NCBI GenBank assembly: GCA_910587915.1
Contig: CAJUOB010000001.1
Location: 241,623 to 305,622 of the forward strand
From: an uncultured Muribaculaceae bacterium
Lineage (GTDB): Bacteria > Bacteroidota > Bacteroidia > Bacteroidales > Muribaculaceae
Direction: 5' to 3'
Length of the DNA stretch: 64,000 bases
Shown here piece by piece: positions 18,021 to 26,470 of the stretch. Position 1 is the stretch's first letter; each line of letters begins with the position of its first letter. The notes below the pieces were generated by a model. That model was not told the DNA's origin. It made no database searches and worked only from the letters and a program-made list of their open reading frames with translations. Made by a program: the position numbers and the translations under genes.

Positions 18021-19493
18021 ATGGAAAAGAAAATAAAGATTCTCTATATATTGTCGATCATTGCTATACTTGCATTTCTGGGCATGCAGGCATATTGGCT
18101 GTATTCCCGCTATGAATTCTCTATCAGGGAATACGAGGATAAGACCGGCGTGACAATCGAAAAAGCACTCGACGAATACCGCCGTCTGAGGTCTGCAATG
18201 TTGGTGTCGCCATATAATATGACAACCGTACAGTCGGCGTATAATCTTAATACCGATATAGACTCCACCGGCAGGCAGACACGCAAAGTAACTGTGACGT
18301 CGCATAAATTCAATGCCCGCCACATGTTGGGAATACAGGAGGACCGCGACCTGACGCTTGATGAGAAAGTGCGCCTTGCGGAAATGGTTGCCGACAGTAT
18401 GAATATAATTACAACCAAGGAAAGCGCTCTCGATGTCAGTGCGGCACCTTCCGATGCCGCTGCATGGACAGCGATGAAGAATTTCGAGTTCGAATTTCAG
18501 CACCCGTTCACTGTTGAAGGCATCGATTCGCTATTGCGCAAAGAGAATATCGATGCAGATATCACCTTGGCTGTCACTGATACAATGATGTGGCGTCCGC
18601 AGTCGATGCGCCATGTATCGGCGTTTGCCCCTCGATTCAAGTATATCAGCCCCTACTCGGAACTTGAGTGCAAGGCCGTGGTCATAGATTGCAAGATACC
18701 TGCATCGGCCGTGGTGAAAGAGATGGGCGGCACATTGATTGTTGCATGTGTGCTATCGCTTTTTCTCATCGCCTGCCTCGTGTGGCAGATTATGACGATA
18801 GTGAAATTGACACGTCTCGACAAGATGCGCAGCATGTTCGTCACCACGATGATTCACGAACTTAAGCGCCCTATTTCGACCTTGAAGATGTGTGTGTCCG
18901 GGATTGAGAATGACCGCATGATGGCTGATGCCACGGCCAAGGCCGAGCTTATGTCGTCCACACGCACGGCCCTCGACAATCTTTCGGCATACTTCTCGAA
19001 ACTGCGCGATATCACATTCAACAATGTGGAGCAGATTCCGCTCAACATTACACGCTTCAATCTCTGGCAGCTGGTCGACGACGTGCTCTCTTCCATATCG
19101 GTGCCCCCATTCAAGGATGTACGGTTCGAAAACGGTGTCGACCGCTCTCTCGAAGTGTCGGCCGACCGTACTCACGTGTTCAATATCCTCAACAACCTTG
19201 TCGAGAATGCACTAAAATACTCCAGACCTCAGGTCGTGGTGGCCGTTTCGGCTGTAGCGGAAGAGGGTAGAGTGGCCATCTGTGTGGCCGACGATGGAAA
19301 CGGCATCGAAGCCTCCGAGCGCCGCCATATTTTCACCCGCTTCTACCGCGGTAGGGCATCATCGTCGGATGTGCCCGGCATGGGTCTTGGGCTGGCTTAT
19401 GTGGAATTGCTTGCCGGCGCCCATGGCGGGTCGGTACAAGTGGAAAGTACGCCGGGTGAAGGCTCCGAATTTACCATAAATCTACCGCAATGA
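18021..19493 (+). CDS. Membrane sensor histidine kinase
   Basis: A 490-residue kinase with transmembrane segment 1 (ILYILSIIAILAFLGMQAYWLY, about 7-28), a periplasmic sensor region of about 200 residues without a recognisable fold, transmembrane segment 2 (TLIVACVLSLFLIACLVW, about 237-255), and a HisKA domain with phospho-acceptor His279 in MIHELKRPIS. The HATPase core carries an N box NILNNLVENALKYS, G1 VADDGNGIE, F box IFTRFYRG and G2 GMGLGLAYVE. Signal unknown. The stop overlaps the response regulator start (ATGA), so the pair is translationally coupled. The flanking outer-membrane protein genes suggest an envelope-related signal, by inference only. Confidence 0.93.
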   Translation: MEKKIKILYILSIIAILAFLGMQAYWLYSRYEFSIREYEDKTGVTIEKALDEYRRLRSAMLVSPYNMTTVQSAYNLNTDIDSTGRQTRKVTVTSHKFNARHMLGIQEDRDLTLDEKVRLAEMVADSMNIITTKESALDVSAAPSDAAAWTAMKNFEFEFQHPFTVEGIDSLLRKENIDADITLAVTDTMMWRPQSMRHVSAFAPRFKYISPYSELECKAVVIDCKIPASAVVKEMGGTLIVACVLSLFLIACLVWQIMTIVKLTRLDKMRSMFVTTMIHELKRPISTLKMCVSGIENDRMMADATAKAELMSSTRTALDNLSAYFSKLRDITFNNVEQIPLNITRFNLWQLVDDVLSSISVPPFKDVRFENGVDRSLEVSADRTHVFNILNNLVENALKYSRPQVVVAVSAVAEEGRVAICVADDGNGIEASERRHIFTRFYRGRASSSDVPGMGLGLAYVELLAGAHGGSVQVESTPGEGSEFTINLPQ

Positions 19494-20170
19494 TCAAGGC
19501 AAAAAAGATACTGCTTGTCGACGACGACGTGAAGAACTCGATGCTTCTGAAACGCTTCATCGAGCTCGAAGGCTATGAGGTGACATATGCGCCCAATGGC
19601 CGTATCGGGCTCGAGCTATATCGCGATCTGCGCCCCGATCTGATACTGCTCGACATAAATATGCCGGAGATGGATGGATTTGAGACCGCCCGGGCAATAC
19701 GTGCTACCGACCGCAAGGTGGTGATTTTCTTTCTCACCGACCGCACCGACAAGGTCGATCGGCTGCATGGATTCTCGCTCAAGGGAAACGACTATATCCC
19801 CAAGCCGTTCTACCCCGAGGAGCTGATTGCGAAAATCCACGAGCGCTTCGACAGCGGTATCCTGGGCCGGAGCATGGAGTTTACATTTGGCAAGACCATA
19901 TTCCGTCCCGACCTGTGTACCATCTCCTACCGGGGCGAGACCCATTCGCTCTCCGTGCGGCAATCGGAAATATTGGCTATTCTTGCCGCTAATGCCGGCG
20001 AGATTGTGGAGCGCGATTATATCCTCAATGCTGTGTGGGGCGATGCGAGCTATGCTAATTCGCTGGCATTGAATGTTCAGATAAGCTATATACGCAAACT
20101 ACTGCTCGATCCGGCCCTGTCGATTGTATCGCTAAAGAAGAAAGGTTATATCCTTGCCGTTGATATTTGA
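19490..20170 (+). CDS. OmpR-type response regulator
   Basis: A 226-residue protein with a receiver domain (acidic pocket DDD near residues 11-13; phospho-acceptor Asp55 in LILLDINMPEMDG; Lys in DYIPKPF) and a C-terminal winged-helix DNA-binding domain (SVRQSEILAILAANAGEIVERDYILNAVWGDASY...SYIRKLL...SIVSLKKKGYIL). The usual LTA after strand 4 is LTD here. It is the partner of the kinase it overlaps. A receptor gene follows after 52 bp and may be its first target. Confidence 0.94.
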   Translation: MIKAKKILLVDDDVKNSMLLKRFIELEGYEVTYAPNGRIGLELYRDLRPDLILLDINMPEMDGFETARAIRATDRKVVIFFLTDRTDKVDRLHGFSLKGNDYIPKPFYPEELIAKIHERFDSGILGRSMEFTFGKTIFRPDLCTISYRGETHSLSVRQSEILAILAANAGEIVERDYILNAVWGDASYANSLALNVQISYIRKLLLDPALSIVSLKKKGYILAVDI

Positions 20171-20222
20171 TGTTTTTTCTTCCGATAGTGTAACATTCCG
20201 TGGATTGATGCGTCATATAATC

Positions 20223-22643
20223 ATGAAAAGACTCACATATCTCCTATTTCTGTGTTTGCCATCCATTGGATTTGCCTCCGATTTCCGGGTTACGGCCGAG
20301 GCTGTCGATAGTCTCGGGGCTCCCGAAAGTTTTGTCACATGGCGTGTGTTTGCGTTGCCCGACACCATAACGCCTATAGCTGGCAGCTTGACAGGCGACG
20401 ACGGCCTCATAAATGCATCTCTGAGCGCGCCGGGCAACTACCGGCTGTCGGTCATAGGCATGAGCTCAAAGCCCGAGGAAAGGGCGTTTACGCTCTCCGA
20501 CGAGGCTCCTGTGGTCAACCTTGGCAAGATCGTGCTCCATGAAGCGGCCACAAAGCTCAATGAAATCACCGTGACGGCACAGAGGCCTCTTGTGGTGAAG
20601 GAGATAGACCGTATCGGCTACGATGTGCCGGCCGATGTCGAAGCGCCGACTTCGACCTTGAGCGAGATTCTTCGGAAAGTGCCGATGATTAGTGTCGACG
20701 ACGACGGAACCATACGCGTCAATGGGTCCACCAGTTTCAAGATATATAAGAACGGACGCCCCAACAATTCATTTACCAACAACGCCAAGGACATCTTCAA
20801 GGCCATTCCTGCCTCGAGCATACGCAAAGTGGAGGTTATTACCGACCCGGGCGCCCGCGAGGATGCCGAGGGCGTCGGTGCGATCCTGAATATTGTCACC
20901 GACAATCAGACCGTCATCAAAGGCGTGATGGGTACGGCCAATGTGTCGTTCGACTCCCGCAATGCCATTCCCGGCGGCAACCTGTGGCTTACTTCGCAGA
21001 TCGATAAGGTTACGTTCGCTGTCAACGGCGGCTATTTCAACTCCAACCGCCGGTCGTCGGAATATTCGTCGTGGCAGCGCGGCACATATACATCATCGGG
21101 CCGCGAACTTTACTCTACAACCGAAGGATATGGCACCAACAACGGCGGCTATGGCGGCTTTGAGGGCAGCTACGAACCCGACACGCTCAATCTATTCACC
21201 ATCGAGGGCAATTTCTTCCTTTTTGGTACTAATCAGGTCGGTTCGACCATGACAAGCCTCTCAGAAGCCGACGGATCGCCTGTGTATAGCTATGGTAGCC
21301 GCTCGCACTACCCGTCGAACAACTATCACGACTTCGGCGCGGTTGCCAACTATCAGCGCAGCACGCGGCTCAAGGGCGAGACCATAACACTGTCCTATCA
21401 GATAAGCACCACCGACCAGAAGCGCGAGGAAGTGACCGAGTACTTCGATATGGTGAACGCGCCCATGGCCTATACCGGTATCAATGCCGACTCCCGGTTG
21501 AAGTATGCCGAGCACACGGTGCAGCTCGACTGGGCACGTCCGCTTGGAAAGCTACATAAGATTGATGTGGGCGGCAAGTTTGTGCACCGCACCAACCATT
21601 CGACGAGTAACCGCGAGTATGTGGGGCAGAATGAGACTTCCGATGATTTCAAGCATATCACATCGATAGGTGCCGTGTATGCCGACTATCGGTTGAAGTA
21701 TAAGAAACTCGGCGCCCGTGCAGGTCTGCGCTACGAGTTCTCGCGCCTGTCGGCCAAATATCTTACCGGCGACATGCGGAAGTTCGGCAGCAATCTCAGC
21801 GACTTTGCTCCTAACGTGGCATTGAGCTACGACATAAACGATGCCAATACCGTCAAGATTTCTTACAACCGCCGCATATCGCGCCCCGGTGTGTACTATC
21901 TCGATCCGACTGTGAATGAGACGCCGCTGGTGACAAGCCAAGGTAATCCCAACCTCAAAAGCTCGTCGGTGAATCAGTTCAATCTCAATTACAGCCTTAT
22001 AAAAGCCAAGTTCAATCTCGACTTCACGCTTGGTGCACGTATAAGCAATGATAATATCGGCCAATACCGGAAGGTTGTCGATGAGCATACCTACAACAGC
22101 TACGGAAACATAAACCATTCGCGCGACTACAACGCGAGCCTGTATGTGCAGTGGTCGCCTTTTGCCAAAACTCAGATTATGCTCAACGTATGGGGTGGCT
22201 ACAGCTCTTATAAATATCCGTTCGAGAATTTGAGCGAATCTCGATTCTATTGCAATCCCTACCTCAATATTTCGCAGAAGCTTCCGTGGAAACTCACGCT
22301 GCGCGGCTATGCAAGCTGGTATAGTGGCGGACTTGGCAGTGTATACTCCTACTCCAAGTCTGGAGCCGATGCCATCTATTATGGTCTGAGTTTGCAGCGC
22401 TCGTTCCTGAAGGAAGACCGACTGACTGTCCGACTTCATGCCAACCGTCCTTTCGGACCAAGCCGGCAGAAGTATACAAGCTATGGCATAAACTCCGACT
22501 ACCTCTCGGAGTCGGTGCAAACCAACGGACATCAGAGCTACTGCGGCATTTCGCTGAGCTATCGTTTCGGTTCGCTCAATGCGATGGTGAAGAAAACGGC
22601 CGGACGCATAAACAACGATGATGTTTCGGGCCAAAAAATGTGA
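20223..22643 (+). CDS. TonB-receptor-like outer-membrane beta-barrel protein
   Basis: An 806-residue protein: signal peptide (MKRLTYLLFLCLPSIGFAS), an N-terminal Ig-like beta domain of about 95 residues, a plug domain (LSEILRKVPMISVDDDGTIRVNGSTSFKIYKNGRPNN; ASSIRKVEVITDPGAREDAEGVGAILNIVTD) and a beta-barrel of about 550 residues with many alternating Tyr/Ser strands. The plug lacks an obvious TonB box. ATG 20223 is chosen because the signal peptide follows it directly; the upstream reading would overlap the response regulator. It probably forms an operon with the two-component system. Substrate unknown. Confidence 0.82.
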   Translation: MKRLTYLLFLCLPSIGFASDFRVTAEAVDSLGAPESFVTWRVFALPDTITPIAGSLTGDDGLINASLSAPGNYRLSVIGMSSKPEERAFTLSDEAPVVNLGKIVLHEAATKLNEITVTAQRPLVVKEIDRIGYDVPADVEAPTSTLSEILRKVPMISVDDDGTIRVNGSTSFKIYKNGRPNNSFTNNAKDIFKAIPASSIRKVEVITDPGAREDAEGVGAILNIVTDNQTVIKGVMGTANVSFDSRNAIPGGNLWLTSQIDKVTFAVNGGYFNSNRRSSEYSSWQRGTYTSSGRELYSTTEGYGTNNGGYGGFEGSYEPDTLNLFTIEGNFFLFGTNQVGSTMTSLSEADGSPVYSYGSRSHYPSNNYHDFGAVANYQRSTRLKGETITLSYQISTTDQKREEVTEYFDMVNAPMAYTGINADSRLKYAEHTVQLDWARPLGKLHKIDVGGKFVHRTNHSTSNREYVGQNETSDDFKHITSIGAVYADYRLKYKKLGARAGLRYEFSRLSAKYLTGDMRKFGSNLSDFAPNVALSYDINDANTVKISYNRRISRPGVYYLDPTVNETPLVTSQGNPNLKSSSVNQFNLNYSLIKAKFNLDFTLGARISNDNIGQYRKVVDEHTYNSYGNINHSRDYNASLYVQWSPFAKTQIMLNVWGGYSSYKYPFENLSESRFYCNPYLNISQKLPWKLTLRGYASWYSGGLGSVYSYSKSGADAIYYGLSLQRSFLKEDRLTVRLHANRPFGPSRQKYTSYGINSDYLSESVQTNGHQSYCGISLSYRFGSLNAMVKKTAGRINNDDVSGQKM

Positions 22644-22743
22644 TTTTTTACCGACGGTAGGGCAGGGCAGTGCGCAAATTAAAATCTCAGAGCCTCTGTT
22701 TGGTCGATAATTAGTGATATATCAGATAGATAGACTTTGTTTT

Positions 22744-22783
22744 GGCGTGCATGGATTTTTAGCAATCTGTGCACGCCTTTTTT
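22744..22783 (+). terminator. Intrinsic terminator
   Basis: Perfect 8-bp stem GGCGTGCA (22744-22751) / TGCACGCC (22770-22777) followed by TTTTTT. It ends the two-component/receptor operon. Confidence 0.85.
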
Positions 22784-22796
22784 CATGATTTTTAGT

Positions 22797-22804
22797 TACC
22801 TTTG
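22797..22804 (+). promoter_or_regulatory. Promoter -7 box for ybeY
   Basis: TACCTTTG, a full TAnnTTTG match 17 bp before the ybeY ATG and just after the terminator. Confidence 0.65.
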
Positions 22805-22821
22805 TAACCTAATTCTAAGAC

Positions 22822-23247
22822 ATGACGCCCGCATTTCAATGGATTACCTCGGGTGTTGAAACCCCGGTGCTTGATTATGAGCGACTTGAGCAATGGATTG
22901 TGCAAGTCGCGGCTTCTTACAACCGATTTGTCCGTTCTCTAAACTACATTTTCTGCTCCGACGATGAGATTATCGATGTGAACCGTCGCTTCCTTCAGCA
23001 CGACTACTACACCGATATCATCACCTTCGACGACTGTACCGCCGCGATGCTGCGCGGCGACATGTATATTTCGCTCGACACTGTGCGGTCCAATGCGGAG
23101 ATGCTCGGTGTTGACTACGGACGCGAGCTACACCGTGTCATTATTCACGGTGTCCTTCATCTTTGCGGCATAAACGACAAAGGGCCCGGTGAGCGCGAGA
23201 TTATGGAAGCTGCGGAAGACCGTGCGCTTGCTCTCCTCGAGAAATAA
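22822..23247 (+). CDS. ybeY: Endoribonuclease YbeY, rRNA maturation factor
   Basis: A 141-residue cytosolic metallo-RNase of the UPF0054 family, involved in 16S rRNA 3' maturation and ribosome quality control. It has the N-terminal YIFCSDDEIIDVNRRFLQHDYYTDIITFD and the metal motif HRVIIHGVLHLCGINDKG, in which two His are present and the third position of the usual HxxxHxxxxxH is Asp (IND). Bacteroidota homologues commonly have D-K here, so this is probably not inactivating. It is followed by mnmG after 53 bp. Confidence 0.92.
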   Translation: MTPAFQWITSGVETPVLDYERLEQWIVQVAASYNRFVRSLNYIFCSDDEIIDVNRRFLQHDYYTDIITFDDCTAAMLRGDMYISLDTVRSNAEMLGVDYGRELHRVIIHGVLHLCGINDKGPGEREIMEAAEDRALALLEK

Positions 23248-23300
23248 TACCTGACCCTATAACTTATAACTTGTAAGTTTTGCCGCGCAAGACTTAACAT

Positions 23301-25178
23301 ATGCGATTCGATTTCGATATAATAGTAGTAGGAGCCGGTCATGCCGGCTGTGAGGCCGCCCATGCAGCGGCCCGATTGGGTGCGCGCACCCTTCTGGTGA
23401 CGCACGATATGAACAAAATTGCCCAGATGAGTTGCAATCCTGCTGTCGGTGGCATTGCTAAGGGGCAGATTGTTAGGGAGATAGACGCTCTTGGCGGTAT
23501 GATGGGAATCGTTGCCGACCGTACGTCTATACAATTCCGTATGCTCAACCGCAGTAAAGGACCGGCAATGTGGAGCCCGCGTGTGCAGGCCGACCGGAAT
23601 AAATTCTCTGCTTTGTGGCGTGAAATTCTCGAAAATACACCAAACCTGTCGATGTGGCAGGGAAATGTCGACTCTCTCATTTTCGACGATGGCAAACTGG
23701 CCGGCGTCCACACTTCGGAAGGCGCTTCCTTCCGGGCGGGTAGGGTAGTGCTGACCAATGGTACCTTCCTTGGCGGTCTCATGCATATCGGGCGCGTATC
23801 GTTTGAAGGTGGTCGTATATCCGAACCGGCATCGCACGGCATCACCGAGCAGCTGCGGTCTCTCGGATTTGTTGCCGACCGAATGAAAACCGGTACTCCC
23901 ATGCGACTCGATGGCCGCACAATCGATTTCTCCAAAACCGTGCCGCAGCCTGGTGACACCGATTTCCATCACTTCTCATATCTTCCTGAAGTGAGGAGCG
24001 AGTTGAAACAAAGGGAATGCTACACCGTATATACAAGCGAGGAGACATGCGCTATTCTTCGTGAAGGGTTGCCCGACTCGCCTCTCTACAACGGACAGAT
24101 ACAAAGTATCGGTCCGCGCTATTGTCCGTCGATAGAAACAAAAATTGTCACCTTTGCCGACAAGACAGAGCATCAGCTTTTCCTCGAGCCCGAAGGTGAG
24201 ACCACGCAGGAGTTCTATGTCAATGGCTTCTCCTCGTCCATGCCTATGGATATACAGATTGCCGCCATATCTACTGTTCCTGCATTGAAAGATGCCCAGC
24301 TCTACCGGGCCGGATATGCTATCGAATATGATTTCTTCGACCCCATACAACTGCGCCATACCCTCGAGACACGCCTGGTGCCTGGACTCTTCTTTGCCGG
24401 ACAGATCAATGGCACTACCGGCTACGAGGAAGCTGCCGGACAAGGATTGATTGCCGGAGCAAATGCAGCTCTTCAATTCCTCGGGAAGGACCCGTTGATA
24501 CTCGGGCGCGATCAGGCTTATATCGGTGTGCTTATCGATGATCTTGTCACCAAAGGAGTCGACGAGCCTTACCGTATGTTCACAAGCCGCGCAGAGTACC
24601 GCATACTTCTTCGCCAGGATGATGCCGATATGCGCCTCACACCGATAGCCTACGAAATAGGCCTTGCCGATGAGCATCGTTTCGCACTTTTGGAAGAGAA
24701 ACGACGCTTGCGGGACACAATAATCGAACTGGCCGATACTGTCACTGTGCGGCCCGCAGATGTAGAGGAATTAATGCTTCAGGCTGGCACCACACCTCTT
24801 AAACAGGGCGTGAAACTTCGTTCGCTTATCGAACGTCCACAACTCACCATACTCTCTATAGCACCTTATGTGGCCCCTCTGTCGGAGCTTATAGAATCGC
24901 TTCCGGCCGATCGTCGGGAGGAGATAGTAGAAGCTGCGGAGATACTTGTGAAGTACGAGGGCTATATCGCACGCGAGCGTCTTGTAGCAGAGAAGCTGCG
25001 CCGTCTCGAGGATGTGAAACTTGCACCCGACACCGATTATTCCCTTATAAAATCGCTGTCGACAGAGGCGCGGCAGAAACTCGACCGGCATAAGCCCGCA
25101 AGCGTGGGCGAGGCTTCCCGTATTCCGGGCGTATCGCCAAGCGATGTGAGCATTCTTCTGCTGCTCATGAATCGATAG
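23301..25178 (+). CDS. mnmG: tRNA uridine-5-carboxymethylaminomethyl modification enzyme MnmG
   Basis: A 625-residue FAD protein that with MnmE installs the cmnm5 group at U34 of certain tRNAs. The N-terminal dinucleotide fold IIVVGAGHAGCEAAHAAARLG (residues about 6-26) is followed by MSCNPAVGGIAKGQIVREIDALGG, the central GYAIEYDFFDP, FAGQINGTTGYEEAAGQG and the C-terminal helical domain with RIPGVSPSD. Length is normal. A parS-like 16-mer lies 3 bp after the stop, an arrangement reminiscent of the gidA-parS neighbourhood near replication origins. Confidence 0.96.
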   Translation: MRFDFDIIVVGAGHAGCEAAHAAARLGARTLLVTHDMNKIAQMSCNPAVGGIAKGQIVREIDALGGMMGIVADRTSIQFRMLNRSKGPAMWSPRVQADRNKFSALWREILENTPNLSMWQGNVDSLIFDDGKLAGVHTSEGASFRAGRVVLTNGTFLGGLMHIGRVSFEGGRISEPASHGITEQLRSLGFVADRMKTGTPMRLDGRTIDFSKTVPQPGDTDFHHFSYLPEVRSELKQRECYTVYTSEETCAILREGLPDSPLYNGQIQSIGPRYCPSIETKIVTFADKTEHQLFLEPEGETTQEFYVNGFSSSMPMDIQIAAISTVPALKDAQLYRAGYAIEYDFFDPIQLRHTLETRLVPGLFFAGQINGTTGYEEAAGQGLIAGANAALQFLGKDPLILGRDQAYIGVLIDDLVTKGVDEPYRMFTSRAEYRILLRQDDADMRLTPIAYEIGLADEHRFALLEEKRRLRDTIIELADTVTVRPADVEELMLQAGTTPLKQGVKLRSLIERPQLTILSIAPYVAPLSELIESLPADRREEIVEAAEILVKYEGYIARERLVAEKLRRLEDVKLAPDTDYSLIKSLSTEARQKLDRHKPASVGEASRIPGVSPSDVSILLLLMNR

Positions 25179-25180
25179 AT

Positions 25181-25196
25181 TGTTCCACGTGAAACA
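25181..25196. promoter_or_regulatory. parS-like centromere site (ParB binding)
   Basis: TGTTCCACGTGAAACA matches the chromosomal parS consensus TGTTNCACGTGAAACA, with one mismatch to the perfect palindrome. It lies in the 66-bp gap between mnmG and apt. Chromosomal parS sites cluster near oriC and recruit ParB for segregation and SMC loading. parA, parB and the origin are not in the window. Confidence 0.85.
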
Positions 25197-25244
25197 ATTT
25201 TGAATCAACAAATAGAAAATCAAATAATTATAAAACTATATTTA

Positions 25245-25763
25245 ATGGAATACATCAAGTCCAAAATCCGCGACGTTCAGGATTTCCCCAGCAAAGGAAT
25301 CCTCTTCAAGGATCTTACCACAGCTTTTAAAGATCCCCGTGCACTCCATATCATCGGCTGGGATCTTTCGCAGCTCTACCGCGATAAAGGTGTTACCAAA
25401 GTCGTAGGCATTGAATCGCGTGGTTTCATCGGAGGTTCTATCCTCGCATTCGAACTCGGTGCCGGTTTCGTGCCTTGCCGCAAACCCGGTAAGCTCCCCG
25501 CCGATACTATTCGCCAGGAGTATGCAAAGGAATATGGTACCGATGTCATCGAAATTCATCGCGACGCTATCGGCCCCGACGATATCGTGGTGCTCCACGA
25601 CGACGTGCTCGCTACCGGTGGCACAATGGCGGCTGCCTATAAGCTTGTGAAAAGCCTTAATCCTAAGAAAATCTACATTAATTTCATCATCGAGCTTTCC
25701 TCTCTCAATGGCCGCGCAGCTCTTCCTGCCGACGCCGAGGTGACTTCGCTGATCACATATTGA
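25245..25763 (+). CDS. apt: Adenine phosphoribosyltransferase
   Basis: A 172-residue cytosolic purine salvage enzyme, converting adenine and PRPP to AMP. It shows IRDVQDFPSKGILFKDLTTAF at the N-terminus, VVGIESRGFIGG, PCRKPGKLP and the PRPP-binding loop IVVLHDDVLATGGTM. The usual VDD before LATGG reads HDD here. ATG 25245 begins MEYIKSKIRDV, the family start. The in-frame upstream reading starts with TTG and runs through the non-coding gap, so it is rejected. Confidence 0.95.
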   Translation: MEYIKSKIRDVQDFPSKGILFKDLTTAFKDPRALHIIGWDLSQLYRDKGVTKVVGIESRGFIGGSILAFELGAGFVPCRKPGKLPADTIRQEYAKEYGTDVIEIHRDAIGPDDIVVLHDDVLATGGTMAAAYKLVKSLNPKKIYINFIIELSSLNGRAALPADAEVTSLITY

Positions 25764-25787
25764 TATCCACTTCACAGAAGCGAATAC

Positions 25788-25836
25788 TACAGGCCCTGCA
25801 CCCGTTTTATCGGCTGCAGGGCCTGTAATTTTTTTT
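25788..25836 (+). terminator. Intrinsic terminator after apt
   Basis: Perfect 13-bp stem TACAGGCCCTGCA (25788-25800) / TGCAGGGCCTGTA (25815-25827) followed by a T-rich run to 25836. Confidence 0.9.
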
Positions 25837-25866
25837 CAGTATAATAATTTTTATGGTATAATTTAC

Positions 25867-26422
25867 TATCTTTGCCATTGGATTGCCGGCCATCGGTCGC
25901 TTTCCTTACATTTGGTTTGAAGCGTATTCGTTGCTTTATCCTCCGACTTGAAATCGCCAAATTTTATGATATGAAGGATAGGCAGTCGTTGATTGCGCTC
26001 ATGCTTGTCGTCTGTCCACTCCCCGACGAGGGGAGCCGATATACGGTAAGGCGTGGGAGTGGACTGTTTATTTCATATCTGGTGTTTGGCGATACCAAAG
26101 TCGGAATAAACCGAATCAGTTCCACGCTTTTGTTGTATATATAGGGCAATGGATCGGGACTGTCTATGGCCCGCTCTGTGCCTTACAATGTCTGATTTTC
26201 TTAAAGTATGTGTCGTTTTCCTTTTGGTAATGCTTCTGCTCTGTTGTCTATGACATGAATCAAATGTTCACGGTATGGCTGAGATCATGACCGTAAGCTA
26301 TGGAAAACGCTCCGTGGATGTATTTGCTGTGGTATATTAAGCATGCCAGAGATTCGAGGCTGGAGCGATCTTAACTCGATATGATGGTGCGTGCAGGGCT
26401 GCTCCAACTGCCCAGGTATATG
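25867..26422 (+). other. Promoter-led, structured stretch with no convincing gene
   Basis: TATCTTTG (25867-25874) is a full -7 box just after the apt terminator, so something may be transcribed. Downstream, GTCCACTCCC (26014-26023) pairs perfectly with GGGAGTGGAC (26055-26064), while the overlapping CTCCCC (26019-26024) can pair instead with GGGGAG (26030-26035). A third hairpin is TTTGG/CCAAA (26085-26099). An ORF from ATG 25971 to 26144 gives 57 residues with no recognisable motif. Nothing else is seen up to the terminator of the next (- strand) gene. It may be a small RNA or a decayed element. Confidence 0.35.
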
Positions 26423-26449
26423 AAAAAAGCCCGGCGAAAACCGGGCTTT
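26423..26449 (-). terminator. Intrinsic terminator of the SusE/F-like gene
   Basis: On the minus strand GCCCGG (26446-26441) pairs with CCGGGC (26434-26429), extended by AAA/TTT, and runs into TTTTTT (26428-26423). Confidence 0.85.
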
Positions 26450-26470
26450 AATATATGGCTGAAGTATGGT

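Noticed and set aside
22822..23247. YbeY read as inactive because the third His of HxxxHxxxxxH is missing
   Set aside because: Bacteroidota YbeY proteins commonly have Asp-Lys at this place, so it appears to be a lineage trait.
25971..26144. 57-residue ORF after the apt terminator
   Set aside because: No motif, no clear ribosome-binding context, and it runs through the paired hairpin arms; kept only as part of the structured region.
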